A DNA stretch of 64,000 nucleotides from Alentia gelatinosa (taxonomy: Eukaryota; Annelida; Polychaeta; Phyllodocida; Polynoidae): NCBI GenBank assembly GCA_950022655.1, contig OX465580.1, forward strand, positions 121,937,016 to 122,001,015, read 5' to 3'. This document shows, one piece after another, positions 43,677 to 55,671 of this stretch (position 1 is the stretch's first letter; every line of letters begins with the position of its first letter). The position numbers were made by a program, and so were the translations under genes. Below the pieces are notes generated by a model. That model did not search any database. It was not told the origin of the DNA and saw only the letters and a program-made list of their open reading frames with translations.

Positions 43677-45293
43677 CTAATCTGGATCTGCCGTTGCTGA
43701 TATGGTTTGGGAGGAGGCTGAACGCCGGTCAACCAGCGACGCAGTGTCGGGCGTAGAGACACTGCGCCCGTCGTTGATATCCGGTAGTTTGACCACATGA
43801 CTAGCCACGCGTGGCCGTGAGAGCTTTACATCGGTTGCTGGTGATGGACTGGGCTCATGGTACCACTCCGGACTGCTCGGGGGTGCGGAGGTGTCCGGTA
43901 AGGGGTGGTTAGCCCTGTACACACTGCTAATGGCATCAATGCTCGAAACGCTCTCAATACTCTTCCAGTTCGCACCTAATTCGCCCGATCCTCCCTTCGC
44001 AACCGTTCGCGGCTGTGGTCCCAGGCGCCTGGTGGGTTTAGTTCTGGGATGGCCGTTAGGGGCGACCATATTGGGACGCTTGGTCATGCGCAGTCGTGGG
44101 AGTATCGTGTGTGCGGTTTTCTCACCGGAGTCCCCAGTCTGTGGCGTTGTCACGTCCTTGGGTTTGAATTTAACTGAAACCGTGACGCGTTTAGTCTTCG
44201 GGGCTTTGTCCAGGGAGCTGACATGAAGGGGTGAGTCCAAATCCCGCCCAACAGGGTAGACAGGGTGGGACGAGTCCAAGTCCGCTAAAGAAGGAGGGGG
44301 CGGTACTGGCCTGGCAGACATCATTGTTGACCTCCAGGTTACCTCAGTGGAAGTTCGTCCACTGTACTCTGTGGAGCGCCTGTTCTTCCACAATGCTTTT
44401 AAATTGTTCGCATCTGTCCCACTCCCATCCTTAACACCAACACCTGAATAACTGCCCGACAACCTTGACCTATTTTGTTCACGGCCCATGAGGATTGCAA
44501 TTTCTCCTGGCGTCTTCCAGTTTGTTCGTGCCAATTTCATAATTCGATCATTAACATCATCCGAACTCTTGCCACTGATAGCATGCTCAGACGTATCGCA
44601 ATGCTGACCCTCCACTCGTAGTAGTTTATCCGGGCTGAACACCTCCCGTTTGTATTGTCTTGGATGTTTTGTCAATAACGTGGTAAATCTTTGGTCTTTT
44701 CGAGAAGCAAGACAGTACAACTCAAATAGATTTTTCGATAGATTCGTTTGCCTCAGAAGCTTCAATGTACACATGTACCAGTCTGTAGGGTCTTTTGCCG
44801 CATAACATCCAGGATCAGCAACCACTCTCTTGGTTTCTATCTTGATAGATCTTTGCCTCAGGGCTTCTTTTAGCGTAGTGCTATCATCTGACCTGCTTGT
44901 ATTTAGTGTCTGTCCGCTCTGAGAGTCAGCCAGATGATTAGCTTCCGTCTGTTCGCCAGGGTCTGTTTCCAAATGCGTATCAATACCCTGGACGAACTGA
45001 CGAGACTGCGAAGCCCCACACCCATAATCTGCTATCTCGTCACCTTTACCTTCTCCGTCAATTACCTTTATTCTACTCAGGTTTCTGGACTTTGATGAGG
45101 ATGATCTCCCAAGTTGGCAGCTAAGAGTGGGATCGTTGTTACAAGGCCATATACCATAGTGTAAGTCCTCCGGGCTTGTACAGGGTGCCTCCAAAGTGTC
45201 CTCCATGGTGTCAAATGGCAGCGGGGATAACTCCATCGTCCTGTGTTTCCTTACACCGCCTAGTGCTCTTGTGATAACGGCAACAGCGCCAGA
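43677..45293 (-). CDS. Long terminal exon of an unidentified gene, about 538 residues, largely disordered
   Basis: Open on the minus strand from a well-formed acceptor (TTTTGCTCTCTCTTGAG) at 45294-45295 to TAG at 43677. There is no ATG at the 5' edge (an in-frame TAA lies 15 nt upstream of the acceptor), so it is an internal start of a last exon unless translation begins at a Met 24-35 codons in. The product is Ser/Pro/Thr/Arg-rich. One segment near residues 175-235 (LLRQTNLSKNLFELYCLASR, then FTTLLTKHPRQYKREVF) looks helical and may be a folded domain. A PVPPPPS proline motif is encoded near 44290-44315, typical of SH3/WW/EVH1 ligands. The elevated G+C and 1.6-kb open frame support coding. 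No family is recognised. Could be a cytoskeletal or signalling scaffold; that is speculation. Confidence 0.62.
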   Translation of the reverse strand, partial: SGAVAVITRALGGVRKHRTMELSPLPFDTMEDTLEAPCTSPEDLHYGIWPCNNDPTLSCQLGRSSSSKSRNLSRIKVIDGEGKGDEIADYGCGASQSRQFVQGIDTHLETDPGEQTEANHLADSQSGQTLNTSRSDDSTTLKEALRQRSIKIETKRVVADPGCYAAKDPTDWYMCTLKLLRQTNLSKNLFELYCLASRKDQRFTTLLTKHPRQYKREVFSPDKLLRVEGQHCDTSEHAISGKSSDDVNDRIMKLARTNWKTPGEIAILMGREQNRSRLSGSYSGVGVKDGSGTDANNLKALWKNRRSTEYSGRTSTEVTWRSTMMSARPVPPPPSLADLDSSHPVYPVGRDLDSPLHVSSLDKAPKTKRVTVSVKFKPKDVTTPQTGDSGEKTAHTILPRLRMTKRPNMVAPNGHPRTKPTRRLGPQPRTVAKGGSGELGANWKSIESVSSIDAISSVYRANHPLPDTSAPPSSPEWYHEPSPSPATDVKLSRPRVASHVVKLPDINDGRSVSTPDTASLVDRRSASSQTISATADPD

Positions 45294-46479
45294 CTCAAGA
45301 GAGAGCAAAATAAAACATTAAAAATTTATCTCTCAGAAGTCTCAAGTCAGATGTGGATTCCATGATGCCAAATTCTGGCAGATTTCCATTACAGGTAAAC
45401 GAAAGGATCCTATCTCCATGAGCGATGCACTCAACGGGATATGGGCAGCAGCCGTTTAATTCAATCCCCTCGATCTTCAGAGATTCAATTCACTGTGAAC
45501 TTTAAAGCACTGCCGGGGCGTAATCGATTGAACTCTCTCCGTCAGTATGAATATGATTATTGATTTTAGGAGCGGATAATAAATGGCGTGTTTAGGATAC
45601 AGCTGAGGTAAATCCAGAGGGGGAGGGCGGGTATACCCTTTGTTACTGCTTCATTTATATCCCGAAATTGATGACATGGATAGCTTGTATCCAGTTGTAG
45701 ATATAAAGGTCCGAAGAGGCTAAAAGAAATGAATATGGAAATAAATCGACAAGGTATTTTACACATCGACAATTTTTATGTAGCGAAACCTTTCATGATA
45801 CATGTGGCTGGCGAAACATGATGGCCAATAAATCGTCAATCAGTTTGTAATAGTTTTAAAAAAAGGCCATTGGAAATCTTTTATAGCCTATTGGTATAAC
45901 AATTGATAGTGATGATATTTCCCATTTGTCCTTTTATCTATGCATAGTATGATCTATGAGAAGAATATAGGTTGATGAAGCTTCTATGGAACAATGAGAC
46001 AATAATGGCCCAAATGATAATTCTACACAGGTATCAGAAAATGGTAACTTACTAGAAAACTATCACGAACCACCTTCATTCCATAGAGATATAATTCTTG
46101 TGACATTGAAAAAAAGTATAATTTACATTGATAGAAATATAATTTCCTTTTAAAGTCATGAAGGGTACATGTATATATCGAGTATTCACCTTTTGTCTCT
46201 CAGTAGTTGCAGCAGTGAAGTTTCCTGGATTGCAGGTACATTTTTGCTCTGAGCAAACCTGTCTGACCTGGTAGTGATGGGGCTCTACAATGAGGGAGGA
46301 TTTCCTTCTCCGCAGCTAGTGCATCCTCGGATAGAGCCGTCAGCACTCCTGATCTCCTATATAGGAAGCATTTAGGTCAGATTGTGATTAGAGGATCAAC
46401 AAACATGGACATGTAATACCAATCTCTATTGATTCCTGATCAATAAACATTAAATCTTGTTGATGAGCTCGTTATTGAT
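45294..46479. other. Upstream flank or intron of the 43677-45293 gene
   Basis: No repeat element stands out. A 90-nt minus-strand open stretch near 46255-46355 between an acceptor-like GGAG and a donor-like GTCAGA was considered as an exon, but its end phase does not fit the next exon. Confidence 0.3.
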
Positions 46480-47215
46480 TATTGCCGTAAAGCCGCGAAC
46501 CCACCGGGTTTCCGATACACACCGACGCACCTTACGACGCGCTCAACGACGCACAATAGGCCTTTTTCCGTAGGCTGGTGTCGCACCTTATCTGCTTAGT
46601 TACCCCATGGATGAAGCCAAACATTCACCTGGCAACGTATACTTTAGCATTGGATTACTGAATTTATGATCGTAATATGTTCATAATACCCACCTACATT
46701 ATTTCCAGAGAAATAATAACGATTGCATCGTATTCTATGGTATTGCAGCTCAAATCTGGTATGCCACACATGCATATTGCATCAATATTACTTTAGATAT
46801 AGCATAGATAACATAGGATCACCAAAATTGAATAACCTTTAATACATTGGCAGGCCTATCTCTTATATGCTTATCTTTCTCTTAATTAAAACCAAAAGAA
46901 TTATCAACTATAAAGTTTAGACAGCTCAGACTTGTTGATACAATACCCGAGTTTGCTCCAACAATTTAATCTGTCAAAAAACAACACTCCTGTAATCACA
47001 CCCACCGTTCACACTTTAGGTGTGATTACTGTGTGTCTCTATGGGCAAGTGCATGGACTCGGCCGTGTTTGTCCGAGCGGCCGCGTTACTACACAGTGGG
47101 CCGTTAGGCGGCGCTGAACGGCAACACCTGTATTGCATTGAATTGAATGAGCGTCGTGGTGCGTCGGGAGGTATGAATTCTGCATGGGCGTTTAGTGGGT
47201 TCCAGGCCTTATTGT
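46480..47215. mobile_element. GGTTCC/GACGCGC-type TIR element carrying nested element W
   Basis: The left part TAAAGCCGCGAACCCACC with CCGACGCACC motifs and the right part GGTGCGTCGGGAGG ... GTGGGTTCCAGGCCTTA are inverted counterparts. They are separated by element W (46553-47134). Related to the GGCGTCCACCT superfamily. Confidence 0.5.
46553..47134 (-). mobile_element. Element W, copy 1 (582 bp)
   Basis: Read on the minus strand it runs from CAGGTGTTGCCGTTCAGCG to GGAAAAAGGCCTATTG. The same ends and internal strings (GTAATCACACC, AAACTTTATAGTTGATAA) occur in 60484-61046, nested in a different host element. No TIR and no coding capacity; class unknown. Confidence 0.65.
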
Positions 47216-48748
47216 ATATCGACGTGCATCTGTGTGGTTGGTGATGAGCTGCATTCTCGGGAGCGGAACCTACGTCACTAAGATACACTGCGTTGCTCGA
47301 TTGTCTCACTCTGCAGTTTATTTTCCCGAAAGCGGTGCAGTGCACTCCCACACTCACGAAGGGTTAAATAACTTTTCACTCCATAACAACCAATGTTAAA
47401 TCCACTGTAAATCTCTGGTAATATCTCAGTAAATATCCAACTTAGGAACACCAAACAAAAAATGGTATAGAGGTGGAGAATAGGAGAAGATGTTTGGTGT
47501 TTTTCTTTTATCAATTCGTTTTGCAAAGATTGTTTTATTTGGTGTTTTCCCCAGCAAACTGCCGAAATTACCGATGCCAGGCTGCTACAAATGTCAAAAT
47601 AAAAACTTGCTCAAAAGTACAAAATTGTGCAGATTCAAACATTCAAACTTGTATCCCACAATGTTTATTGATAAATCTTATTAGAAACACATCAAAATAT
47701 CTTTAATTGTGTATATTATTAATTTATTAATCATGTACAGTGAGTTCAAACATCGATTTACGTTTTATCGATCGAGCGATAATAACAGAAAGCTAGGGTG
47801 ATCAAAACTGGCAATTCCCTTTGCCCCTAGCGGCCGTGAAAGAAACTAAACGTTCCGCTTCCGAGAATATACGAACGGCCAGTGTATCTGTATGTTGTTA
47901 TTCACTATTTATATCTAACACGTTCAATTGTAATTTATACATTTACCCTTTACGGTTACTAATACAATACAAGTATTAATCAAAACGGATATCACAGTAG
48001 TAGATTGTACTCCTGCTCGCTATGTAAAAAAACACCCTACCGATTATATGTTTTACAGTGGCCTCATGTTTTCATATCAAATCCAAATTCCGGAGAAAAT
48101 AATGACGCGATTCAGATTCCTGGTACATTTTATTCCTGGTATGACAAGTTAGTTTTTTTTCTGTTATCAACGGAAGGGTAATCTTAGAAATACATGTCAC
48201 ATACGCGCCGACCAATCAAATCCAGCGAATCCGGGTATGTTAATGAGGCCGCGGCGTCATCCGCTTCCCGCTTCCCGCTTCTCTCTATTCCGTGGTCGCT
48301 ACGTGGTGGGGAAGGAGCTCGACAACGCTAGGCCCCGTGACTAAACATTAGAAATACATGTCACTTGCACGAATAGCGCTTCTCCTATGATACATGTGGG
48401 GCCGTCCATGAATGACGTCATGCATCAGGGAGAGGGGGGTTCCAGTTTCCATGGCCAAGAATGATAATGGTGTATGTAAAAAGACATGACAAGGGGGGAG
48501 GGGGTCAAAAATGGTCAACGGTAGCATGACGTCATTTATAGACAGTCCCCATTATAGGTTTATAAACGTAGAGCTATATGAATAGCGTGTTTTTCAAGTT
48601 CTTATGTCCTTAAAATATCTGTGCATTTTGATAAAGGCAAAATAGTTTTTTTTTATCAGAATCAGCAGGATTTATTTAGCCCATGGTGGACCTTGCTGCC
48701 CTGGGTATAACTGTTTTTGCTCCTTGTCAAACGGCATAGCGTATTGGT
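47216..48748. other. Non-coding, no gene recognised
   Basis: Short frames only. Nothing repeated elsewhere in the window could be confirmed. Confidence 0.35.
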
Positions 48749-49103
48749 TTATTACCCACCGAATACGGAGTCTCCATGCTAAGCCTATGGAGCCTACAGA
48801 TCGCTACTGAGTTGAATACGGACCTCCGGAATCTCCTAGGAGGATACGGATTTTTGAGTTGAAGGTAGTCCCAAACGTCGGTACTGAGTAGATTTCTAGA
48901 ATAACATGGCGTGATCCGGTAGGTATTTCTGGTTTTTCTCAAGTAGAAATTCGAAGTGTGAGTAATAAATACAATATAACCATGATTTGGATCTGCGTGG
49001 TCGTATTCTCTTCGTAGTTGACGCTATCGCTCGGAGTATTACTACGCGTCAACTACGAAGAGAATACGACCACGCAGATCCAAATCATGGTAATATTGTG
49101 TAT
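48749..49103 (+). mobile_element. Asymmetric hairpin MITE, TTATTACCCACC type, copy 11, with perfect hairpin
   Basis: TTATTACCCACC at 48749-48760, box CATGCTAAGCCTATGG at 48775-48790, inverted terminal box GAGTAATAA near 48959, then a perfect 45-bp inverted repeat (48980-49024 and 49046-49090) around a 21-nt loop. Head-to-tail with copy 12. Confidence 0.85.
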
Positions 49104-49440
49104 TTATTATCCACCTAATACAAAGTGTCCATAGAAAACACATAGGGGGTGTGTATGGACATACCTGGTGCATACGGATATGTTGTATGCTCCGGCTGGC
49201 GCATACCGAAAAATAGTGCCTATGGGAAAATAGTGAATAACTAAAACAAACTGATATCGACATGCCACTTGTCAAAAAAGGCGGATAATAAATACAATAA
49301 ACACTGGTTTCAGATAAAAGCGGTTGTATGCTCCTCGGAGATGACTCTACCAATATCCTTGCATACTCTCGGATATTACTACACGTCTACTCATCGGAGC
49401 ATACGGCCGCTTGTATCTGAAAGCAGTGAATATTGTGTAT
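49104..49440 (+). mobile_element. Asymmetric hairpin MITE, TTATTATCCACC type, copy 12
   Basis: TTATTATCCACC at 49104-49115, GGCGGATAATAAATAC near 49279, then a hairpin with arms CTGGTTTCAGATAAAAGCGG and CCGCTTGTATCTGAAAGC. The closest relative is the interrupted copy at 61195-61762. Confidence 0.8.
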
Positions 49441-49496
49441 GTATTGTGCCATTCCGTAAGACGCGATCTTCACTTAAATAGCATACGGACCAGTAC

Positions 49497-50240
49497 ATTA
49501 GAACTCCGTCTAACGGACACTCCGCTTAAGCGGGCACCTAGTGTAAGCGAGCACTTCTGCTCGGAACTAAATTTTGTCCCTCTATTAGATGTTTAATTTA
49601 ACCCCGCGTAAACAAGCACCTCGCGAAAGCGGACACTCTACGTAAGCGGGCAGTTATATCGGTACGAAAAGGCATACAACCCCTTGTAAGCAGACACCTC
49701 CGACGGACACCCTACCAAAAATAGAAATAACTGTATTTTTTATGAGTGTGTGGAGTATAATCCTAGAAATTATATTTTGTAATTTAATGTTTAATAACTT
49801 CGGATCCAACTAAGATGTTGGAAGATGGATTTCAGAACTATCATCGCCTCTGTTTCTCCTATATATCAATGTATAAAATTTGTATATTCGACCGGAGGAA
49901 ACTTGAAAACCCCACGTAAGCGGACACCCCCGCGTAACAATGGCATGACTTATTTCACAATTGAAAGATCTATTGTACTACAAAGGTTCTGAGGACTGTT
50001 GATTGAGAAAGAGTTACATATGGCACCTGCAAAAACGATTTTAGAAGATTTTTTTTGTTTTTTGTTAAAATAAGATGAACCTTGATAGAAATTATGAAAA
50101 GTATGTGTATTTAGTATCAAATTAAAGCTCCTGATGCCAGGGTATAAACAGTATAAATCTGAAAATCCTGCATACGCAGACACCCCGGACACTTTCGCCC
50201 GGAACGGAGGGTGACCGCTTACGCAGGGTTTTACTGTATG
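49497..50240. mobile_element. Large pogo/Tigger-like non-autonomous element with GTAAGCGGACACC repeats
   Basis: The left end TTAGAACTCCGTCTAACGG and the right end CGCAGGGTTTTACTGTA resemble, in diverged form, the ends of 25964-26142. Inside, GTAAGCGGACACC-like units recur at about 49525, 49545, 49625, 49650, 49685, 49915 and 50165. Non-coding. Confidence 0.6.
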
Positions 50241-51811
50241 TCTAGAGCCCATTTAATGACACTTTTAAGCCATCTTTGATCCATCAAAAAAAAAAAGCAA
50301 AAAAAAAGCACCCTCATCATATTTTTCATAGCTTGGTGATGAGAAACAAGTTTTTTTTTGAGTGGCCTATGTATGAAACTAAAGTGTGAACGGTGAACAA
50401 AGATATGACGTAAGATGAAGGTGCCATAGCATAGAATATAAGACAATGAATAGAAGAACAAACAAATGCATGAACTACAATAAATCAAAAGAATGTAGCT
50501 ATAGTGAAGTAAAAATGATAATGATATACAAATGAATCATAGTATCATAATATGATAAAGATTGAGAAATGTATCACACGTATCTATATTGTCCATGTGT
50601 GCCATATCCTCCGCAAGCTAAATGCTCAAAGTGCATAGATCAGGATATCAATAATAATGAATAGAATGACTAGAATTAAATGAGTACTTAAGACAAATCC
50701 CAGGACTTAACTATAGAAATCTGAGACAAGAAAATGGAGGAGAGGAAGAAAATTCCAATTGTTTGGATAATTACAGTGTATATTGTTGATATCATGAACA
50801 ATAGCTGTTTTTCCGTTCAGCGCCGCCATGCAACGCAACCCTTCGGCCAAACATTGCGCTGTCCGACTGCGGCCCAGGCTTTCACAGATAGGGTGTGAGT
50901 GGTGAGTTTGAGTGTAAGGGGCGTTATTTTCTTCCAGTTAGGAGTGTTAGAATAAGCGATGACACTCTCAAAACAAAGAGAGGTTGTCCAAACTTCAGAG
51001 TTGATTATTGTCTCAGTTTTTAGACTTTGTTTAGTTGTTGCAGAGCTTACACAATATCATACATGGGTAGATTGCATTATGAAACATCACTGTTGGCCAT
51101 GGATTTGGGCGGAAGGTATCTGGGCCAGGTTCGGAAGTCTAAGTCAATTAAAATTGAAAGTCAATTAAAATTGACTTAGAGCCTAATTGACTTCAAGACC
51201 AAGTCAATTCAGGTGAGTTCGTGGTCATAAATGTGTGAAGTAACGAGGCGTATCAATTTCCAAAAACCGTCTCCCACCACTTGCGACCACGGGATAAATT
51301 TTTCCCCAACCGCGGAATTAACCATCCATCGGAACGGAAAAAATTACATGAAGAGTTCGTGGTCATAAGCCAAGTCAATTACAAGTCATGCTTAAAAAAT
51401 TGCCACTGACAAGAAATACATTCAATGATACTGTTTAGTCATATCATTTTTTGGAAAAACGAGGCACACAATTTCTATAATCTTGAGTGTAACATGCGTC
51501 GTGGATTTTGGACAAGACTCCTTGTTACTTACCTTCCACTACGGGTCTGCATGGCGATACACGCTTTCTTATAACAAATTAATTTGCCCATTCTCATTTG
51601 TCATCTATATGCTTCCATAGTACCCTTCAAAAACTTGCTTATAACAAAGTAATTCTATGTAAAACAATTATTTTGGATAAACATACCTAATCGTGAATCT
51701 CGAACGCCACACATTATGATTTCAAAATAAACTCAAGAAAGATATTCTTTGTCATCTCATATAACATTTTCCAAGTAAATTATATATAATGTATTAAATG
51801 AGATATATGTA

Positions 51812-51812
<1 letters not shown>
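50241..51812. other. Non-coding; AAGTCAATT palindromic patch at 51139-51385
   Basis: Around 51139-51210 and 51365 several AAGTCAATT/AATTGACTT words occur in both orientations, together with a direct repeat of GAGTTCGTGGTCATAA (51215, 51353). Near 50812 a CGTTCAGCGCCGCC string resembles the end of element W. No gene is supported. Confidence 0.35.

Positions 51813-51813
<1 letters not shown>

Positions 51814-51879
<66 letters not shown>
51814..51879. repeat. (TA)n microsatellite, 66 bp
   Basis: Pure alternating TA. Confidence 0.95.
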
Positions 51880-51883
<4 letters not shown>

Positions 51884-52039
51884 TATGCATGTGTATCATG
51901 TATATGTAGATGTATCTATATTTGACATTCCTAATGGGATCAAATGTTGGATGTATTAGTTGAATTTTATATACAATGGGGATTGTATACAGCATGTATT
52001 CTATAAAGCAGGTTATCTAAGCGATATATCATGTATTGG

Positions 52040-52268
52040 TGAGCCGATGTGAATGTTAAACCCACCAAATTGTAGCTGGAATACCATAGAATACGATGAA
52101 ATTACTGTTTTTTCTCTAAATATAATCTAAAGGTAATCTACAAACGTATAACCCTTATAAACTCAGCCCTCTAATGCTATAGAATACGTTACTAGGTGTA
52201 TGTTTGGCCGCACGCATTGCGTAACCAAGCATATAAGGCGCGTCGCCGGCCAGTGGAAAAAGGCCTAT
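52040..52268 (+). repeat. Element W, right-end fragment
   Basis: Shares AATTGTAGCTGGAATACC, the ATGCTATAGAATACGTT region and GGAAAAAGGCCTATTG with 60838-61046. Confidence 0.6.
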
Positions 52269-52559
52269 TGTATAGATACTCTAGTGTATGCTATGAAATA
52301 CATGTTGAACGGAATAACTTGGTCACCGATCCATTTGTAACACAGTCGTGCGACTGTTACTTTGAAAAAACACCGGTTAGGTGAAAGCAATAGTCGGAAA
52401 ATAAATTTATTAAAAAAAAAAAAATAATGATAACTACCTTAAAGTCAGAGACACACCAAGCGAGAAACGCAGCCATTACCAGAATCACCAACACAAAATG
52501 GCGTGTCTATGAGCCATATCTCGTATTTCTCCTGTTTATTGCTTCTGACGGGCTGTTAA

Positions 52560-53050
52560 AATTATCGGTGGGGGATAATACTATGAAATGATATTTGCCA
52601 TTCACGTCATTTACTATCGGTGATCCCTACGGCCTTGGATTTTTGTAATTATTATCCACCCACATAATTTACAACACGTGCAAGAAATGTACTTCCAGAT
52701 CACGCCATAACGCCACAGCACGGTCAAGCATGCATGGTGGTAATCCGGTGTATTCTAAACTAGTATATAATTTGCTATTTGTCTGTATTTCTAGCATGTA
52801 AAACATTTTACAACAGTGGGTTTTGATGGTACATGTGGTTGTTACGACCGATTCTAAATGATTAAAATTGAATGAATATCAAATAAACAGATTTTGAAGT
52901 ACATGATGATGATTTGAGCTCATTATGGACGAGACTTTCTTTCACGGAATCTCTTCCACGAGATTCTGACACACCAGAATCTCTGGGTAGCAGATTCCAG
53001 TGAGCTATACATTTCCTATGGAGACTTCGTAATAGTTGGATAATAAATCG
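52560..53050. repeat. Fragments of TTATTATCC-type elements
   Basis: TTATTATCCACCC near 52659, GTTGGATAATAAATCG near 53036, and an internal palindromic patch (GAATCTCTTCCACGAGATTC near 52948) also seen at 56040-56214. AAATTATCGGTGGGGGATAA near 52560 recurs at about 54504. The boundaries cannot be resolved. Confidence 0.5.
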
Positions 53051-54194
53051 TACCTTCTCTAACATCCGATAAGAAAATGGGTTCCTGCTGCTCGCCATAC
53101 CTTGTGGATATTCCCACTGAGCTGGGTGTACGTCTACTCCTGGCTGATCTCGTACTTGACTATGTCCGTACTCAGTCCACGTGGGTCTGATCCTATACTC
53201 ATGCCGTGCTTCGTGTTGATTATGGCTTTGATCAAGGACCTCGTGAATCCCCGGTGGTGCATTGAAACCCACTTCGCACTCTAGTGCTTTATTTGCATAT
53301 CCTTGGCCTGTTTTTGAAAGGTGTTGGTTTGGGGTTTAGTTGTCAGTTTGTCAGGGCACCTGCTGGTGTTGCAGGCCAAACGAGGCAACGGTTAGAGTTG
53401 AGGGGAAAGGGCACGCGCGGAACACAACAGAACTCCAGTTTCATGTCATGTGGGTTTATGCCACGCACATACTATTTATTCGCATCTCCCCACGTCATTC
53501 TTACTGTAGGTCAAAAGGATTAACTGAGTTTAGATTCTAGAAGTTAATCCACACATTATATATATCGGGGTTATAGATTCCAACGAAAGCCATGACACAC
53601 AATGAAATACTGCTGATGGATCTAAATCTCTCATGGTGTCCATTACACAGGTGTTACTAGTCTAAATATTGTATCAAAGCTGGCCATGTGCGTTTTAAAT
53701 TTGTTAAAGTCAACATACATACATTTACAATGATATATCTCTGTCTACATTTATTTAGCTATCTGCCAATATAAGTGCCCAACAAACACCCGTGTGACAT
53801 CAAATACACCATATTCTAGTCTAATGCCGGATGTCCATCTACCGATTTCGGTATGAACGATTAGTTCCCAAATCGTATACGAGTCGGTCACCTTGTCGCA
53901 GGCAAATTACGTAACCCCCGCTCGACCCGCACACTGATGAAATCGGTGTATGGTCCACTAATCGCTAGGGGAGGGCAAAAACCAAAGAAAGAAACTGAGT
54001 GTGGCACCCCCTACAAGCCTCACCAAGCGATTACTGTATTTACTGTGTCGGTCAACCTATCAACCCTCCTTTCCCAACGTTCCGTTGTCGCAGACTACAT
54101 TTATCAACATGTTGATAAACTGATCCCCACCGATTTTGGAACATTGAAACCACAACTTGTCGGGGACAAAAGGACGTCTGAAGGCGGTGGTTCA

Positions 54195-54787
54195 CTAATC
54201 GGTGGGAAGCCTTGCCTAGCTATGCTACATCTACCGACTCCGTTAGGATGGGCTGCCTGAGACAAATTACTGCCCGTTTGTCGCCGACAAACGTACATAA
54301 ATGTTCCAAAATCGGAAGATGGGCATTGGCTTTAATCACTGTCCTGTCTTGCAAAGCAAACAATGTAATTATGTCGTAATACATGTTCTGTATATGCCGT
54401 TTATCTGCATATATATACCCCCCTAAAATGAAATAAAACGATAGCTACACCAAAACTTTAGAATTCTAACATTTCACCAGCCGATAAGTCTGCCGAGACG
54501 CTGAATTATCGGTGGGAGATATTGCTATGAACTAATGTGTCACATGCGAGCTATTTTGTATTGGCGATTCCAGAGATCGCCGCCTTGACTCGCTTGTGTG
54601 TCCCCGGGCACAGTGAAGTAAAATAAGATTTACCCTGAAGCCCAATGCCCATCTACCGATTTCGGAACATTCATGTTCCTTTGTCGGCGACAAACGGACA
54701 GTAATTTGTCTCTGCCAAGGCATCCTAACTGAGTCGGCCGTAGTCAGTAGATGTAGGACAGCTAGGCAAGGGTGAGCCACCGATTAG
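54195..54787. mobile_element. Inner inverted-repeat element with about 140-bp arms
   Basis: Arms about 54195-54336 and 54632-54787 share CTAATCGGTGG, CTTGCCTAGCT, GACAAATTACTG and TTTGTCGCCGACAAA in inverted orientation, ending in the GATGGGCATTGG motif. The spacer of about 295 bp carries a fragment shared with 52560. Confidence 0.7.
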
Positions 54788-54852
54788 TAGACTGATTTGC
54801 TGAAGACTAATACACACCAACCACTCTCCTCGATGTCCGCCAGTCGAGCGAA

Positions 54853-55616
54853 GAGTAAGAGCCGGCCCCCACCTACCACGATGGTCTATGACATACTTCC
54901 TGATAGCTACGATTTGAAATGCCCAAATCGCGACCTATCGGGAGGTCTCCGATAGTTTCAAATCGTGGACATGGTTTGAAATCGTAAAGCGTAGAAATGC
55001 CTTGGGAGGACCAAAAACATAAACCATGGTCACGATTGGCTCACGATTCAATCGGTGATTCACTTTAGATCTCATGCTTGATTTTAATATTGATATATAC
55101 TATAATTTTGGAAATATTAAATGAATCCGAATAATTTTCTACAGATACCTACGATATATAATGACATTATTTTCAAACACTAAAACAATCGAATTGAATA
55201 ATATAACTATGGTAGAATAATAATTCCGATATAAAACTATTATTTTCAGACACTTAAACTTCATCAAATAATATCATATTTACAGCGATTATGCATCTAC
55301 ATGCGCCCAACCTATTTCCAGAATTACATAATTTTTCACCAATTATTCCATCCACAAGAGACATTTTCCTGTTAAATTACTTCCAATAGGCTACGACAGC
55401 CTACGAAATTTCCAACATGTTGGAAGTTATCGTGACCTCTACGATTGGCGTTTTCTATCGCAGCCTATTGTGGGGTATCGTAGAGTGAATCGCAGAAACC
55501 TGTTCCACCTACCACGATTTAAGTTTAACTCGCGATAGAATCGGAATGGTGTCGGGAAGGCCATCGTAAGGTCAATCGGGAGCAGAATCGTGGTAGGTGG
55601 GGGCCGGCTCTTACTC
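54853..55616. mobile_element. TIR MITE with perfect 30-bp terminal inverted repeats
   Basis: 54853-54882 and 55587-55616 are exact reverse complements, starting GAGTAAGAGCCGGCCCCC. The interior has subterminal ATCGTAG, TCGGGA and CGATTT words as in the other GGCGTCCACCT-type elements, and an AT-rich centre. Identical ends suggest a recent insertion. Confidence 0.85.
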
Positions 55617-55671
55617 AATTTGCCTGCGACAAGTTCACCAACTCCTATACGATTTGCGAGCTAATCGTTCA

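Larger units (their letters stand above)
53826..55671. mobile_element. Outer inverted-repeat element of a nested MITE stack
   Basis: Arms 53854-53908 and 55617-55671 (TGAACGATTAGTTCCCAAAT and its complement) are about 85% identical inverted repeats. The left end adds TAATGCCGGATGTCCATCT, a variant of the GGCGTCCACCT terminal motif. The stem encloses two further complete inverted-repeat elements. Confidence 0.65.

Noticed and set aside
43891..44434. Plus-strand frames opposite the 43677-45293 exon
   Set aside because: Antisense shadows; the minus frame is three times longer with an acceptor site.
46255..46355. Candidate upstream exon of the 43677-45293 gene
   Set aside because: Open for about 28 codons between plausible splice sites, but it would end in phase 1 while the next exon needs phase 0, and the donor is weak.
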